From assembly GCF_033473495.1 (NCBI RefSeq), contig NC_088943.1, positions 972,001-1,036,000 on the forward strand: DNA of 64,000 nucleotides. Direction: 5' to 3'. Shown piece by piece: positions 44,303 through 54,918 of the stretch. The DNA is from Cercospora beticola (lineage: Eukaryota > Ascomycota > Dothideomycetes > Mycosphaerellales > Mycosphaerellaceae). Position 1 is the stretch's first letter, and the number at the start of each line of letters is the position of its first letter. The position numbers and the translations under genes are program-made. A model generated the notes under the pieces. It had not been told where the DNA came from. It did no database searches and saw only the letters and a list, made by a program, of their open reading frames with translations.

Positions 44303-46246
44303 ATGCCGTCCACCATCCTCGGCAAGCGCACTCGAAGTGCTGCAACAATAGCAGCAGCAGGTGCGACGACATCAGCAAAACCGCGGGAAGGCACATTGGC
44401 TAATGGCGCGGATGCAGACAGCACAACCGCAGCGACACGAACACAGCGACGGCTAGCCGTCAATGGACCAAACGAGGAGGATGCGAATATCTTCGCGCCT
44501 AAGCGACAGCATGTCAGCGATAGCGAAGACGAGATGGACCTGGACGCGTTGGAGCCGCCCACGAAGAGGACGCGTCGGGCTGCGAGAGTCGTACCTGCGA
44601 AGGATACAGATCGTGTAATGCGCTCTCCTGCCACGGTCAGCGCGCACTTCCGGGTTGGCAAGAGTGTGTATCAAGATGGCAAGGCCGATCAAGACAAGGA
44701 AAACACACCGCAGACACCGAGACATCGCGACGCGCTCTCGAAGAAGGTGCCTATCACACCGCGACACAGGGTGCTTGCAAGCAAAGCGACTCCACAATCA
44801 GCAAGAACACCAGTCACGCCTTCGCGCGCATCCATCTACAACCAGGCGCGCCAGCTCTTTGCACGATGCTCTAATCCTGGCAAGCTTGTGGGACGCGACA
44901 ATGAGCGCCAAGAGCTGTCGAACTTCGTGTCGACCGCGCTCACGTCCAAATCCACAGGATGTCTATATGTATCTGGTCCTCCGGGAACGGGCAAGAGCGC
45001 GCTTCTGAACGAGATTATCGAGGAACAGACCAAAGACAGCGGCGTGCCGGTTTCAGTGATAAACTGCATGAGCGTACGAAGCACCAGAGATCTCAGCCAG
45101 AAACTGTCCGAAGATCTCAGCCTGCGGGAGGATGGAGGCTTCGAATACCTCAAATCGGTTTTCGTGCGCGGAAAGGCAAAGGACAAGAAGAAGTATTTGG
45201 TGGTGCTGGACGAGGTGGACATCTTGGTGGATCTGGATCTCGAGCTGCTCTACAGCCTTTTCGAATGGTCGATGCAACCAACATCACGCCTCATTCTGAT
45301 CGGAATTGCGAATGCGCTGGATTTGACTGACCGCTTCCTTCCTCGACTGAAGGCACGAAACCTCAAGCCGGAGCTTCTGCCATTCATGCCTTACACCGCA
45401 GTGCAGATCGCTGAAGTCATCACCTCGAAACTCAAGAGTCTGGCCTCGTTAGAGTCTACGGTCGTACCGTTCCTGCATCCAGCTGCAATCCAATTCTGCG
45501 CGAAAAAGGTCGCGGCTCAGACTGGCGATCTACGAAAGGCCTTCGATATTTGCAAACGTGCAATCGATTTGATCGATATTGAAACCCGCGACAAAGCTGC
45601 GGCACTCGAGCTCAGCCCATCGAAAACACCGCTCATGGACAACATCAATCTCTCTTCTCCGGTTGTGTCGCCGTCCAAGAAAGCTACAATGGGGTACACA
45701 GTCGAAACAGCACCAAAGGCCACGATTGCACACATGGCGAAAGTCACAGCGCAGGCGTTCTCGAATGGCGCTACTCAGCGTCTCAGCACGCTGAACCTAC
45801 AGCAAAAGGCTGTCCTCTGCGCCCTTGCGGCACTGGAGAGAAAGAAGAGGGAGACACAAGTCGATCGCACCATGTTCGCGACCCCATCGAAATCGAACAC
45901 TTCTGCACCAAGCATCAAGCAATTGTACGATGCATACTCGACTCTTTGCAAGCGCGAGAATCTGTTCCATGCACTCTCTTCTGTCGAGTTCCGCGACGTC
46001 GTTGCTGGGCTGGAGACTTTGTCATTGGTGAGCGCGGTGGATGGAGGAAAGAGCGGGAGCTTCGCGGTCCCAATCACTCCTTCCAGGACTCCCGGCCGAC
46101 CAAAGAAGAATGGATTCTCTGGTCCTGCATTGACAGAAGAGAGACGAGTTGCGAGTACTGTTGGCCTCAAAGAGCTCAACGCGGCTCTTGATGGCCCTGC
46201 AGCAGATCTGTTGAAGGAGATGCTTGTTGGCGATGCATTGGCATGA
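44303..46246 (+). CDS. CDC6: Replication licensing factor Cdc6/Cdc18 (AAA+ ATPase)
   Basis: A single exon of 647 aa. With ORC and Cdt1 it loads MCM helicases at origins in G1. The N-terminal ~160 residues are disordered, with basic patches and many S/T-P sites (TPRH, TPSRAS, TPQTPRHRD) fitting CDK control and destruction. QLFARCSNPGKLVGRDNERQ opens the AAA+ module. Walker A is GPPGTGKSA near residue 225, and Walker B is LVVLDEVDILVD with Asp303. Sensor 1 is LILIGIANALDLTDRFLPRL, and sensor 2 is near GDLRKAFDICKRAI. The C-terminal winged helix follows (KQLYDAYSTLCKRENL; FRDVVAGLETLSLVSAV). An S/T-P cluster (LSPSKTPLMD, VVSPSK) lies between AAA+ and winged helix. Cdc6 is favoured over Orc1 because no BAH domain is present. 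Confidence 0.9.
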   Translation: MPSTILGKRTRSAATIAAAGATTSAKPREGTLANGADADSTTAATRTQRRLAVNGPNEEDANIFAPKRQHVSDSEDEMDLDALEPPTKRTRRAARVVPAKDTDRVMRSPATVSAHFRVGKSVYQDGKADQDKENTPQTPRHRDALSKKVPITPRHRVLASKATPQSARTPVTPSRASIYNQARQLFARCSNPGKLVGRDNERQELSNFVSTALTSKSTGCLYVSGPPGTGKSALLNEIIEEQTKDSGVPVSVINCMSVRSTRDLSQKLSEDLSLREDGGFEYLKSVFVRGKAKDKKKYLVVLDEVDILVDLDLELLYSLFEWSMQPTSRLILIGIANALDLTDRFLPRLKARNLKPELLPFMPYTAVQIAEVITSKLKSLASLESTVVPFLHPAAIQFCAKKVAAQTGDLRKAFDICKRAIDLIDIETRDKAAALELSPSKTPLMDNINLSSPVVSPSKKATMGYTVETAPKATIAHMAKVTAQAFSNGATQRLSTLNLQQKAVLCALAALERKKRETQVDRTMFATPSKSNTSAPSIKQLYDAYSTLCKRENLFHALSSVEFRDVVAGLETLSLVSAVDGGKSGSFAVPITPSRTPGRPKKNGFSGPALTEERRVASTVGLKELNAALDGPAADLLKEMLVGDALA

Positions 46247-48570
46247 ATGCTTTTGGCGAGCTCCCAGACATGAGGAGACATGTGAAGGCGTGATTTGAGA
46301 GCGTGTTCTGTCGTTTTGGAAATGTTTGAGAGACTGCGTGGCAATTTAGGAGGACATGCATGTGTTTAGCGTGGCGTTGTGGGACTTTTACTGCATAGCG
46401 GGCAAAGGGCATGGCACAGGGCATATCATGACTTGAGCGACTTTCAGCTAACTGTACAGATGCATGCATGAATGAAATGAAGATGTCGAGCACCACTGTT
46501 TCTCAATACTCATTTCTGCAAGATTATACACAGTCATCAAAGCCTGCATCATGTGCGACTCTTCGACAATTCGGAAACCCGTGTCGTCCACAGCGTATCG
46601 ATGCTCATCGACAGTTTACCTACGAGCAGCTGGAAGCTCGATTCGATATCAGCGTCATTCTGGTTTTCTCACCAACGAGCTTCTGGTGTCCGAATCACAA
46701 GCATCTTCGCGATCTTTGAAGTGCTGGTCCTCGCATGGAGCACGACTTCACACTGGGAGAAAGATGATGTAACGATTCCCCCACGTTTGGTTGGCCAGCG
46801 CACGATCGTAAGTGTGGCGTGGACAACTGGTTGTTCTTATCTTTGGCCAGTAAAGTTGAGTTGTCTGCCTGCTTCTGAAAAGTGGTGAAGGGGTTTATGC
46901 TGACTCGTGTTGTAGTGTGAACTCGCTATCTGCGAAATTTCGATATCGTCTGCTGTCGATTGGTATGGATCGGCCACGTTCAAGCTGCTTGTGACGATGT
47001 GTGACTTGCTGACCCAGCGCAGTGTGGTCAACTGCCCGATCTTGTCTTCGAACAAGAAAATGCCAAAGGGAAGAGTCTCGAGGTAAGGCTGGTCTAAAGT
47101 GGGTGGCGGAACATTAGTATTCGTACCTGTCTTTGCATTATCGACATGTTGGCACATCAAGGCAATAATTGGGACCGGTGCAGTAAGTAATGCAATGTAT
47201 GGGCGAGATTAGGATTCACCAGATCACTTCCTCCCGTTGGGATCCTCACTTTTCTTTTCTTTCATTTCCTTATCTGTCCATGCTGCTGCAAGTCTGGGCC
47301 ATGATAGGGCCGACTGAGGTCGAGACAAGGTTATACACATCCGACTCGTGCTGGAAGGAGACGATGCTTGCATGCTCAACAGCGAATAACGTCTGCCTCG
47401 CGACATTTCGACAGCACTTGGCTGCGGATATGCGTCAACGCCAATGCTCGTCCGGACTCAATTTCATGATGTTCCTGCTTGGCGGCCACGTCGAACCCAC
47501 GGAACGTTTCATCTATGCTTGTGATGGTCACAGAATCGGGAGATGTGGCTGGCTTGACTCCAGTGGCGCAGCTATGCTGGAAAGACGCCCCCAAACCTGC
47601 TCGTCGATGAGACGAGATCTGCCCCAATCTGATACACCCGGCTCTCGGCGGTCGTCGAACCTCATAGCGAGAGTGGTGGCATGCCCCCATGTAACGCGAC
47701 CAGGCGCGGACTGAGTGCGTGGGAGCTGAGGAGGAGCTCCTGACCGGCCGTGACACGATGATCGAGCACCAAGGCGTCTCGAGGAACGCGTCGCCCTTGG
47801 CCCCCTCACGCACGCTGTTTGGAGCACAGCATAGCGGGAGCAGTTGATGAGCAGCGTGCGTGGGTGCACCGCCTGCGTACCTGCATGCGTGCTGCGGCGG
47901 TCAAGCGGAAGAGGCTTCCGCAGTGTGCTCGCATGACTGCTCCTGCTGCGAAAAGCACCGGCTTGCTCGACCACTTCCGGGCACGACTTGGCGGCGAGGG
48001 CGGTCGAGTGCGGTCAGGCTCGGGCCAAGGTGCGCACGATCAAAAGCAAGTCGTGCGCGAGTGAGGAGGTGTCTCCAAGGTAACCACGCCTGGAAAATGC
48101 CCCCTCGTCCCTGTTGTCGGCGTTGACGTGGCCTCTGCTCCAGGCCGTCTGCTGCCAGAGCTCTCCAGCGTGGGCACAATACAAATTTCGCCGTCCCACT
48201 CTGAGCGTGCCGCCGACTCCAGCCACCGTCCGCCCTTAGACAATCGATTCGCGTTCGCAGATCTGGTCTGGCGTCTGAGGAAAACAGCCGCCGGGATTAA
48301 CAGCCAGCCTTATCGTGAGACCCGAGGACCTGTCACCGTATTCGGTCATCCGTGCGCGCATTCCCCACCGTCAGAGCTCGCCGAGCTCCCAGAGCGTCGA
48401 GAGCCATTCTTTTGACCAGCGGGCCAACTTTTCTTCTGCACTCCTCTCGCAAGAGTCACGAGCTGAAGAAGCTCGTCTCCCGCCTTACTCAACTCATTTT
48501 GCACTCAGGGTAGCAACGACAGCAGCAAGAACGGTCTCAATCGCGAGATCGAGCTAGCTACTCGCCCACC
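46247..48570. other. 2.3-kb gene-free region upstream of pyruvate carboxylase
   Basis: The 3' flank of CDC6, then about 2 kb in which the longest frames (47190-47714 plus; 47376-47813 and 47528-47974 minus) overlap one another and show no domain. The last few hundred bases are pyrimidine-rich and probably contain the promoter and leader of pyruvate carboxylase, whose start is in good context (CCCACCATG). Confidence 0.45.
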
Positions 48571-51500
48571 ATGTCTGACTCTAACGCCCGCGATGAGTCT
48601 GCCATTGAGGACGGAGACTACGGCACTCAGGATCCTCATGGCGAGACACACCACCAAAAGAACACCGTTCACCAACGGCTGCGGGCGAACTCTTCTATTA
48701 TGCAACTGAACAAAATTCTGGTCGCCAACAGAGGAGAAATCCCCATTCGTATCTTCCGTACCGCACACGAGCTGTCTCTGCAGACAGTCGCAGTCTACAG
48801 TCATGAGGACCGCCTCTCGATGCACAGACAGAAGGCCGACGAGGCATATGTCATTGGAAAGCGTGGAGAATACACACCCGTGGGAGCCTATCTGGCTGGC
48901 GACGCAATCATCAAGATTGCGAAGGAACATGGCGTCAACATGGTAAGTTTCATGCGAACTGGACACGGCTGTGGATATCGATATGATCTTAGTGGTGTGC
49001 GGACAAAGCATTGTTCTGTGTCTAGTGTCTCATTTGGCAGTGTCTGACTTGCTACCTAGATTCATCCCGGTTACGGTTTCCTCAGTGAGAACTACGAATT
49101 CGCAAAGGCCGTTGAAGCTGCAGGCATTATTTGGGTTGGTCCTGAACCAAAGACCATCAACGACCTCGGAGACAAGGTCTCTGCACGAACCCTCGCGGCG
49201 AAAGCTGATGTCCCGACTGTACCCGGTACCGAGGGACCTGTGGCCAAGTTCGAGGCCGCGAAGGAGTTCACCGACGAGTATGGCTTCCCAATCATCATCA
49301 AGGCGGCTTTCGGTGGTGGTGGCCGTGGTATGCGTGTTGTTTGGAAGCAAGAAGATCTGAAGGACTCTTTTGAACGTGCTACCTCGGAAGCTAAATCCGC
49401 CTTCGGCAACGGCACAGTCTTCATCGAGAGGTTCCTGTACCGACCAAAGCACATTGAGGTACAGCTCCTGGGCGACAACTACGGAAATGTCGTACACCTT
49501 TACGAGCGTGACTGCTCTGTCCAGCGACGTCACCAAAAGGTCGTCGAATTGGCACCTGCTAAGGATCTGCCACAAGAGACCCGCGATGCCATCCTGAATG
49601 ATGCAGTCAGACTCGCCAAATCGGCAAACTACCGCAACGCAGGTACTGCTGAGTTCTTGGTTGATCAAGAGAACCGTCACTACTTCATTGAAATCAACCC
49701 GCGTATCCAAGTCGAGCACACCATTACCGAGGAAATCACGGGCATCGATATCGTTGCTGCACAAATCCAAATCGCCGCAGGAGCATCACTCGCACAGCTT
49801 GGCCTTACTCAGGACAGAATCTCAACACGAGGCTTTGCTATTCAGTGTCGTATCACCACTGAGGATCCATCTGAGGGCTTCAAGCCGGACACTGGAAAGA
49901 TCGAAGTCTAGTAAGTTTCATACCACCAAACACGTTTTAGAAAGAGTACTGACAGCCTTAAATCCGTTCGGCTGGTGGCAACGGCGTACGGTAAGTGCCT
50001 CAATTACTGCTCCTGAGTGCCATGAGCTGATTTGGGTGTCTAGACTTGATGGTGGAAACGGGTTTTCGGGAGCTGTCATCACTCCATACTATGACTCTAT
50101 GTTGGTCAAGTGCTCTTGCCACGGCTCAACGTAAGTTCAGCACGCTACTTCTCATCTTTTCTCTGCGGAGTCGAGTGGCTCAGAGGCCACCTGCTCGGAT
50201 AAGCCTAAGATTGTGGCCCCGGAGACTGGCTGAGGCATCCACTGACCAGGATCGCAGGTACGAGATCGCTCGCAGAAAGGTGCTTCGTGCATTGGTCGAA
50301 TTCCGTATTCGCGGTCTGAAGACGAACATTCCTTTCCTTGCCTCGCTCCTCACGCACCCGACCTTCATCGACGGTACCTGCTGGACGACTTTCATTGACG
50401 ATACCCCAGAGCTGTTCAACCTCATTGGCAGCCAAAACCGTGCACAAAAGCTCCTGGGCTACCTTGGAGAGGTCATTGTCAACGGCCCTCAAGTCATTGG
50501 CCAAATTGGCGAATCAAAATTCAAGGGCGATGCTATCATCCCAACACTGGCAGGCGACGATGGCAAGCCACTAGAGCTCGATGGGCCATGCCAGAAGGGT
50601 TGGAGAAACATCATCACAGAACAAGGTCCAGAAGCCTTCGCAAAGGCTGTAAGGCAGAACAAGGGCTGCTTGATCATGGATACCACATGGCGTGACGCCC
50701 ATCAGTCTCTCCTTGCGACGAGAATGCGAACGGTCGACCTTCTCAACATCGCAAAGGAAACCAGCTATGCTCTGAGCAATGCTTGGGCATTGGAGTGCTG
50801 GGGTGGTGCCACTTTCGACGTGGCCATGCGTTTCCTTTACGAGGATCCATGGGACCGCCTGAGGAAGATGCGAAAGGCTGTGCCAAACATTCCTTTCCAG
50901 ATGCTGCTCCGTGGTGCCAACGGTGTGGCTTACTCTTCCCTGCCAGACAATGCCATCTACCACTTCTGTGAGCAGGCAAAGAAGAACGGCATGGACATTT
51001 TCCGTGTCTTCGACGCGCTCAACGACATGAACCAGCTCGAGGTTGGAGTCAAGGCAGTTCTCAAGGCTGGAGGTGTTGCAGAGGGAACCGTGTGCTATAG
51101 CGGTGATTTTCTGGTGAGTCCAATCTTTTCATTAACATCGCTTCTGAGTCTTGTGAGTGTGTGCGCTTTAATCTATTCGCTCCCCAAGTGAGCGTGGCCG
51201 AGGTGTTACTGCCTTTGCGCGGAGCACCTTCCCCAAGTGAGGTCGACTTGGTGGGCGGGATTGCCTTCGCACGAAGCACCTTCCTGCCCATGTACGCTCC
51301 TCCCTCCGGACTTTGGACACGCAACTTCCTACTCTGCGCGCCAGAAGGCAGCAACTGGTTTCCAAGATGCAGTCGACAATCTCGTCGCCAGGCACCTCTG
51401 GACAACACTCAAACGCACTGAACATCCCGCCGCCCTCGCCAATACCACTGCCGTCTTTGCCCACATTATCGCCTCTGCAGCCATGGCACCAGCACTCTCA

Positions 51501-54187
51501 CTTCCAGCACTCTCAGACGACCTGGAGACCTCACTCTGGCGATGCTTCTCACTTTCTTCTGACAAAATGATCAATCCTACATTAAAGAGAGTCTTCACTA
51601 CTCAAGAAGAACTCCTGGGTGCATTCAATGCGGCAAACGTGTCACTCGTTCCTGGTCTAATGGACCAGCTTCAATCCAGCGCTCCACCCACCGTTGCCAG
51701 TCTCAAGAAAGGCCCCACGTCGGCCACCAAGTCCTTCGGCTGCTACATTGTTGTGCTTGAAAAACCTGGACAGCGTCCAAAGATCTACGTCGGCACTGGT
51801 TTCGAGAGACGATCCGGCGTTACGACCGGATTCGGCCAGTACAGGAGGCTCGAGAACCTGCCCAAGTGGGTGCAGAAAGCTGTCAATGATGGCTACACTA
51901 TCACATTCAAAGGCCTGCTAGCCTGGTGCAAGATCCCAGCCGCTTCGAAGATCCCAAAGACTCAAGCTGTGTTCTTAGTGATCGAGGCAGTACTCAGTGT
52001 TCGCCTCTCAGCTATGCACAACCGCCCCAAACAATACGGCATGCCAAAGCTCTGCGACTGGTCTCATGATGCCTTTGAGTATGACGGCTGCTGCGGACAC
52101 TCTCCGCTTCGAGAAGGTGTCGCCGGTCTCGTCAACGACTTGCCAGATGAAGAAGTCGATGCCATCGACAAGGAGCGGAAGCTCAAGAACTCTCGGCGAG
52201 ACAATGAGAAAGCGGGTCCAATGAAGCTGGCCCAATGGGCAAAGACGAGGAGAGAGAAGGCCTTGAAGGCGCGCAAGTTCTACTGTGGCGTCTGTGATCT
52301 CAACTTCGGCGCCAGAAACCAGTTACGCAACCACGAAAAGAAGCAAAGTCACATCAACAAGGCAGCTGGTATCGTCAAAGAAGTCAAGGAACCCGCCAAA
52401 CAACTACTTCATCAGGCAAACAAGGACTCCAAGAGATACTATTGCGTCACCTGCGACTACGCCGCCAAAACCTCAACAAAACTGAAGCTGCACAACTCGA
52501 CTCAGACGCACCGTGATGCAGTTGGACAGTCGAGCTCTTAACTGACACTTTCTACTCTCAGAACCCGAAGAAGAAGTACAACCTCGAGTACTACATGAAC
52601 TGTGTCGACAAGATCGTTGAAATGGGTGCTCACATTCTTGGTAAGTCCTTCTCACGCTTGTCATTGCCCCAAAATCGTCTCTCGAACGGATATCTGCGGC
52701 GGAATTGTGCCTGGGGCCAGGCTGAGGAGCAGCGGCCTCTCTTTGTCCGTGGAGGGATTGTCATCTTCCAGCAATTGCGTCTCGATCAACACCTGCTGAC
52801 TGCAAATTACAGGTATCAAAGACATGGCTGGTGTGTTGAAGCCAAAGGCCGCCACTCTGCTCGTTGGCACCATCCGCAAGAAGTATCCAGATCTTCCGAT
52901 CCACGTCCACACCCACGACTCTGCTGGTACTGGTGTAGCGTCCATGGTTGCCTGCGCCCAGGCTGGCGCCGATGCCGTTGATGCTGCAACTGACAGCATG
53001 TCTGGAACCACCTCTCAGCCAAGCATTGGTGCCATCGTTGCTTCTCTCGAAGGCAGCGAATTCGAATCTGGACTGAACCCAGTCCACTTGCGAGCAATCG
53101 ATTCGTATTGGGCGCAGGTTCGCATGCTGTATTCGCCATTCGAAGCTTGGTTGACTGGGCCGGATCCGGAAGTCTACGAGCACGAAATTCCTGGAGGTCA
53201 GCTCACCAACTTGATCTTCCAAGCTGCACAACAAGGTCTTGGCGAGCAGTGGGCACAGACCAAGAAGGCCTACGAGCAAGCCAACGACATCCTCGGCGAC
53301 ATCGTCAAAGTCACACCCACTTCCAAGGTAGTTGGTGATCTTGCACAGTTCATGGTCGCGAACAGCTTGACCTACGATGATGTGCACGAGAAGGCAGAAG
53401 AGCTTGACTTCCCATCTTCGGTCCTTGAGTTCTTCGAAGGATTGATGGGTCAGCCTTACGGAGGCTTCCCAGAACCGCTCCGATCCAAGGCTCTCCGTGA
53501 TCGCAGAAAGATGGACAAGCGACCAGGCCTCTATCTTGATCCGGTCAACTTCGACAAGGTCCGTGAGACACTGAAGGAGAAGTATGGTGGCTGCTCCGAG
53601 ACCGATGTAGCCAGCTACGTCATGTACCCGAAGGTCTTCGAGGACTACAAGAAGTGGACATCGCAGTTCGGTGACCTCTCAGTCTTGCCAACGAGATACT
53701 TCCTCAACAAGCCAGAGATTGGCGAGGAATTCCACGTTGAGCTCGAGAAGGGCAAGGTGCTCATTCTGAAGCTCTTGGCGATTGGACCACTCAGCGACCA
53801 GACTGGCCAACGTGAGGTCTTCTTCGAGGTCAACGGCGAGATGAGACAGGTCACTGTTCAAGACAAGCACGCTGCAGTGGAGAACACTAGCCGACCAAAG
53901 GCCGACTCTGGCGACAGCAGCCAAGTCGGAGCACCAATGAGCGGTATGGTTGTCGAAATCCGTGTCAAGGATGGCGGAGAGATCAAGAAGGGTGATCCAA
54001 TTGCCATTTTGTCGGCAATGAAGATGGTAAGCTATCACATGCATTTCTGGACGTGTGGCAATGCTAACAATAATCACAGGAAATGGTCATCTCTTCGCCA
54101 CACTCTGGCAAGATTGAAGAGCTCAGCGTCAAGGAGGGTGACTCCGTTGATAGCTCTGACCTGATATGCAAGATTGCAAAAGCATAG
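48571..54187 (+). CDS. PYC: Pyruvate carboxylase
   Basis: Eight exons give 1197 aa: 48571-48942, 49060-49910, 49964-49990, 50044-50130, 50258-51113, 52562-52640, 52813-54026, 54080-54187. It makes oxaloacetate from pyruvate and bicarbonate with ATP and biotin; the fungal enzyme is cytosolic. Biotin carboxylase: [48 protein letters not shown]. Carboxyltransferase: [38 protein letters not shown]. Biotin carrier: AILSAMKM joined to EMVIS, with Lys1161 as biotin site; intron 7 lies directly after AMKM. Intron 5 is 1448 nt and carries another gene. Intron 2 (49911-49963) has donor GTAAGT and branch ACTGAC, but its only frame-preserving end is AAT at 49961-49963, so the acceptor is AT. Confidence 0.93.
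49911..49963 (+). other. Apparent GT-AT intron in pyruvate carboxylase
   Basis: The upstream exon ends KIEV-TA and the next must start C-CGT-TCG to give the invariant [15 protein letters not shown]. The base pair before that point is AT. A good branch site (ACTGAC, 49948-49953) lies 11 nt upstream, the same spacing as in the other introns of this gene. The nearest AG (CAG at 49952-49954... directly on the branch) shifts the frame. Either an AG was changed to AT, the assembly has an error, or splicing is non-canonical. Confidence 0.6.
51182..51282 (+). repeat. Two-unit imperfect tandem repeat inside the long intron
   Basis: Units 51182-51230 and 51231-51282 both begin CCCCAAGTGAG and end with TTGCxTTCGCxCGxAGCACCTT. 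It lies between the donor and the nuclease frame, where a promoter for an intron-internal gene would be. Confidence 0.55.
51483..52541 (+). CDS. Putative GIY-YIG nuclease with two C2H2 zinc fingers, nested in PYC intron 5
   Basis: 352 aa from ATG 51483 (GCAGCCATGG, the first ATG in frame; the frame itself is open from about 51237). A GIY-YIG-like core is visible: G86-C-Y88, then Y102-V-G104, followed by [17 protein letters not shown] with candidate catalytic Arg109/110. [13 protein letters not shown] has candidate Glu168, and MHNRPKQYG has Asn180. Zinc finger 1 is C268-x2-C271-x12-H284-x5-H290 and finger 2 is C321-x2-C324-x12-H337-x5-H343, both of the H-x5-H type used for DNA or RNA binding. 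A lysine/arginine-rich linker joins nuclease and fingers. The order fits a site-specific nuclease. It is on the same strand as the host gene and lies wholly within the intron; its TAA overlaps the branch region. Homing activity is inference. Confidence 0.75.
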   Translation: MAPALSLPALSDDLETSLWRCFSLSSDKMINPTLKRVFTTQEELLGAFNAANVSLVPGLMDQLQSSAPPTVASLKKGPTSATKSFGCYIVVLEKPGQRPKIYVGTGFERRSGVTTGFGQYRRLENLPKWVQKAVNDGYTITFKGLLAWCKIPAASKIPKTQAVFLVIEAVLSVRLSAMHNRPKQYGMPKLCDWSHDAFEYDGCCGHSPLREGVAGLVNDLPDEEVDAIDKERKLKNSRRDNEKAGPMKLAQWAKTRREKALKARKFYCGVCDLNFGARNQLRNHEKKQSHINKAAGIVKEVKEPAKQLLHQANKDSKRYYCVTCDYAAKTSTKLKLHNSTQTHRDAVGQSSS

Positions 54188-54918
54188 TCTTGCCTATGTG
54201 ATTCTAAATGAAGCAACGCATTTGATGATGATACCTTTACTACCATGCGCGCTATGGTCGGCGTTTGGTTCACGATGTATGCACGCAGTCTTTTTCCACA
54301 ACAATGATCCCAGTCTCAGCCATCACAGTACAATTTCATGATTCATACCATCATGGTCATTTCCCGAGACTGCTGTCGTCGTGATCCCGGTCCTGGCTAT
54401 AGCAACGGCTACGGCTACTGTACGGCTATTGCGGTTGTTCGTTTAGTGAAGCTTTAAGAGCTTGCCTACCATTTACGTAACCACGACATGGAAATAAGAA
54501 ACGAATGAAGGTTGTCGCTTTGCGTTCTTCTTTCTGCGGAAATTCCTATAGTCCCGTTTGTCCGATGCCATGCTAACGAGGTACGAAGAGCAAGCATACG
54601 CGCTTTGGTGGAGCATGGGTTAGTCGTTGGATTCGGGATGTACTGGCCCGAAAAGGTAATTTACGAAGAGAATGCGGAGTGAGCACGAGATGGGGACGGG
54701 TCAGCATGTGTGAGTTGGTTTCTTATTGGAGGAGAGAGGGGTTTGCGCAAGTGTCTCCGAAGGTGGTTGGTGGTCTGGGGTGAGGTGGTTGGAGAGGCTT
54801 GTTGGGGTTTGTGGGGTTTCGATTGGGGAAGAGGTGAGACAAGAAGATGAGGTGGAGACAATGTAGGCTTTCCTAGGAAGCTATGAAACCTCGTCCTACT
54901 CGACCTATTTCCTTTACT
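54188..54918. other. Convergent intergenic region
   Basis: 731 bp between the stops of pyruvate carboxylase (+) and the GST (-). A purine-rich plus strand near 54660-54850 gives a proline-rich antisense frame that is not believable. Confidence 0.4.

Larger units (their letters stand above)
51114..52561 (+). mobile_element. Oversized intron carrying a putative homing-type nuclease gene
   Basis: Intron 5 of pyruvate carboxylase has donor GTGAGT at 51114 and branch/acceptor AACTGACACTTTCTACTCTCAG... ending at 52561. Exons read GDFL then [11 protein letters not shown] as expected. At 1448 nt it is more than eight times the next largest intron. It consists of ~70 nt of ordinary intron start, a two-unit repeat (51182-51282), the nuclease frame (51483-52541) and the last 20 nt with branch site and acceptor. 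No LTR, transposase or inverted terminal repeats were seen. That it moves is inference from the protein type. Confidence 0.5.

Noticed and set aside
50046..50257. Open frame joining smoothly into a pyruvate carboxylase exon from 50046
   Set aside because: It reads exon 4 in the wrong frame and translates intron 4; the correct frame gives the conserved LDGGNGF...HGSTYEIARR.
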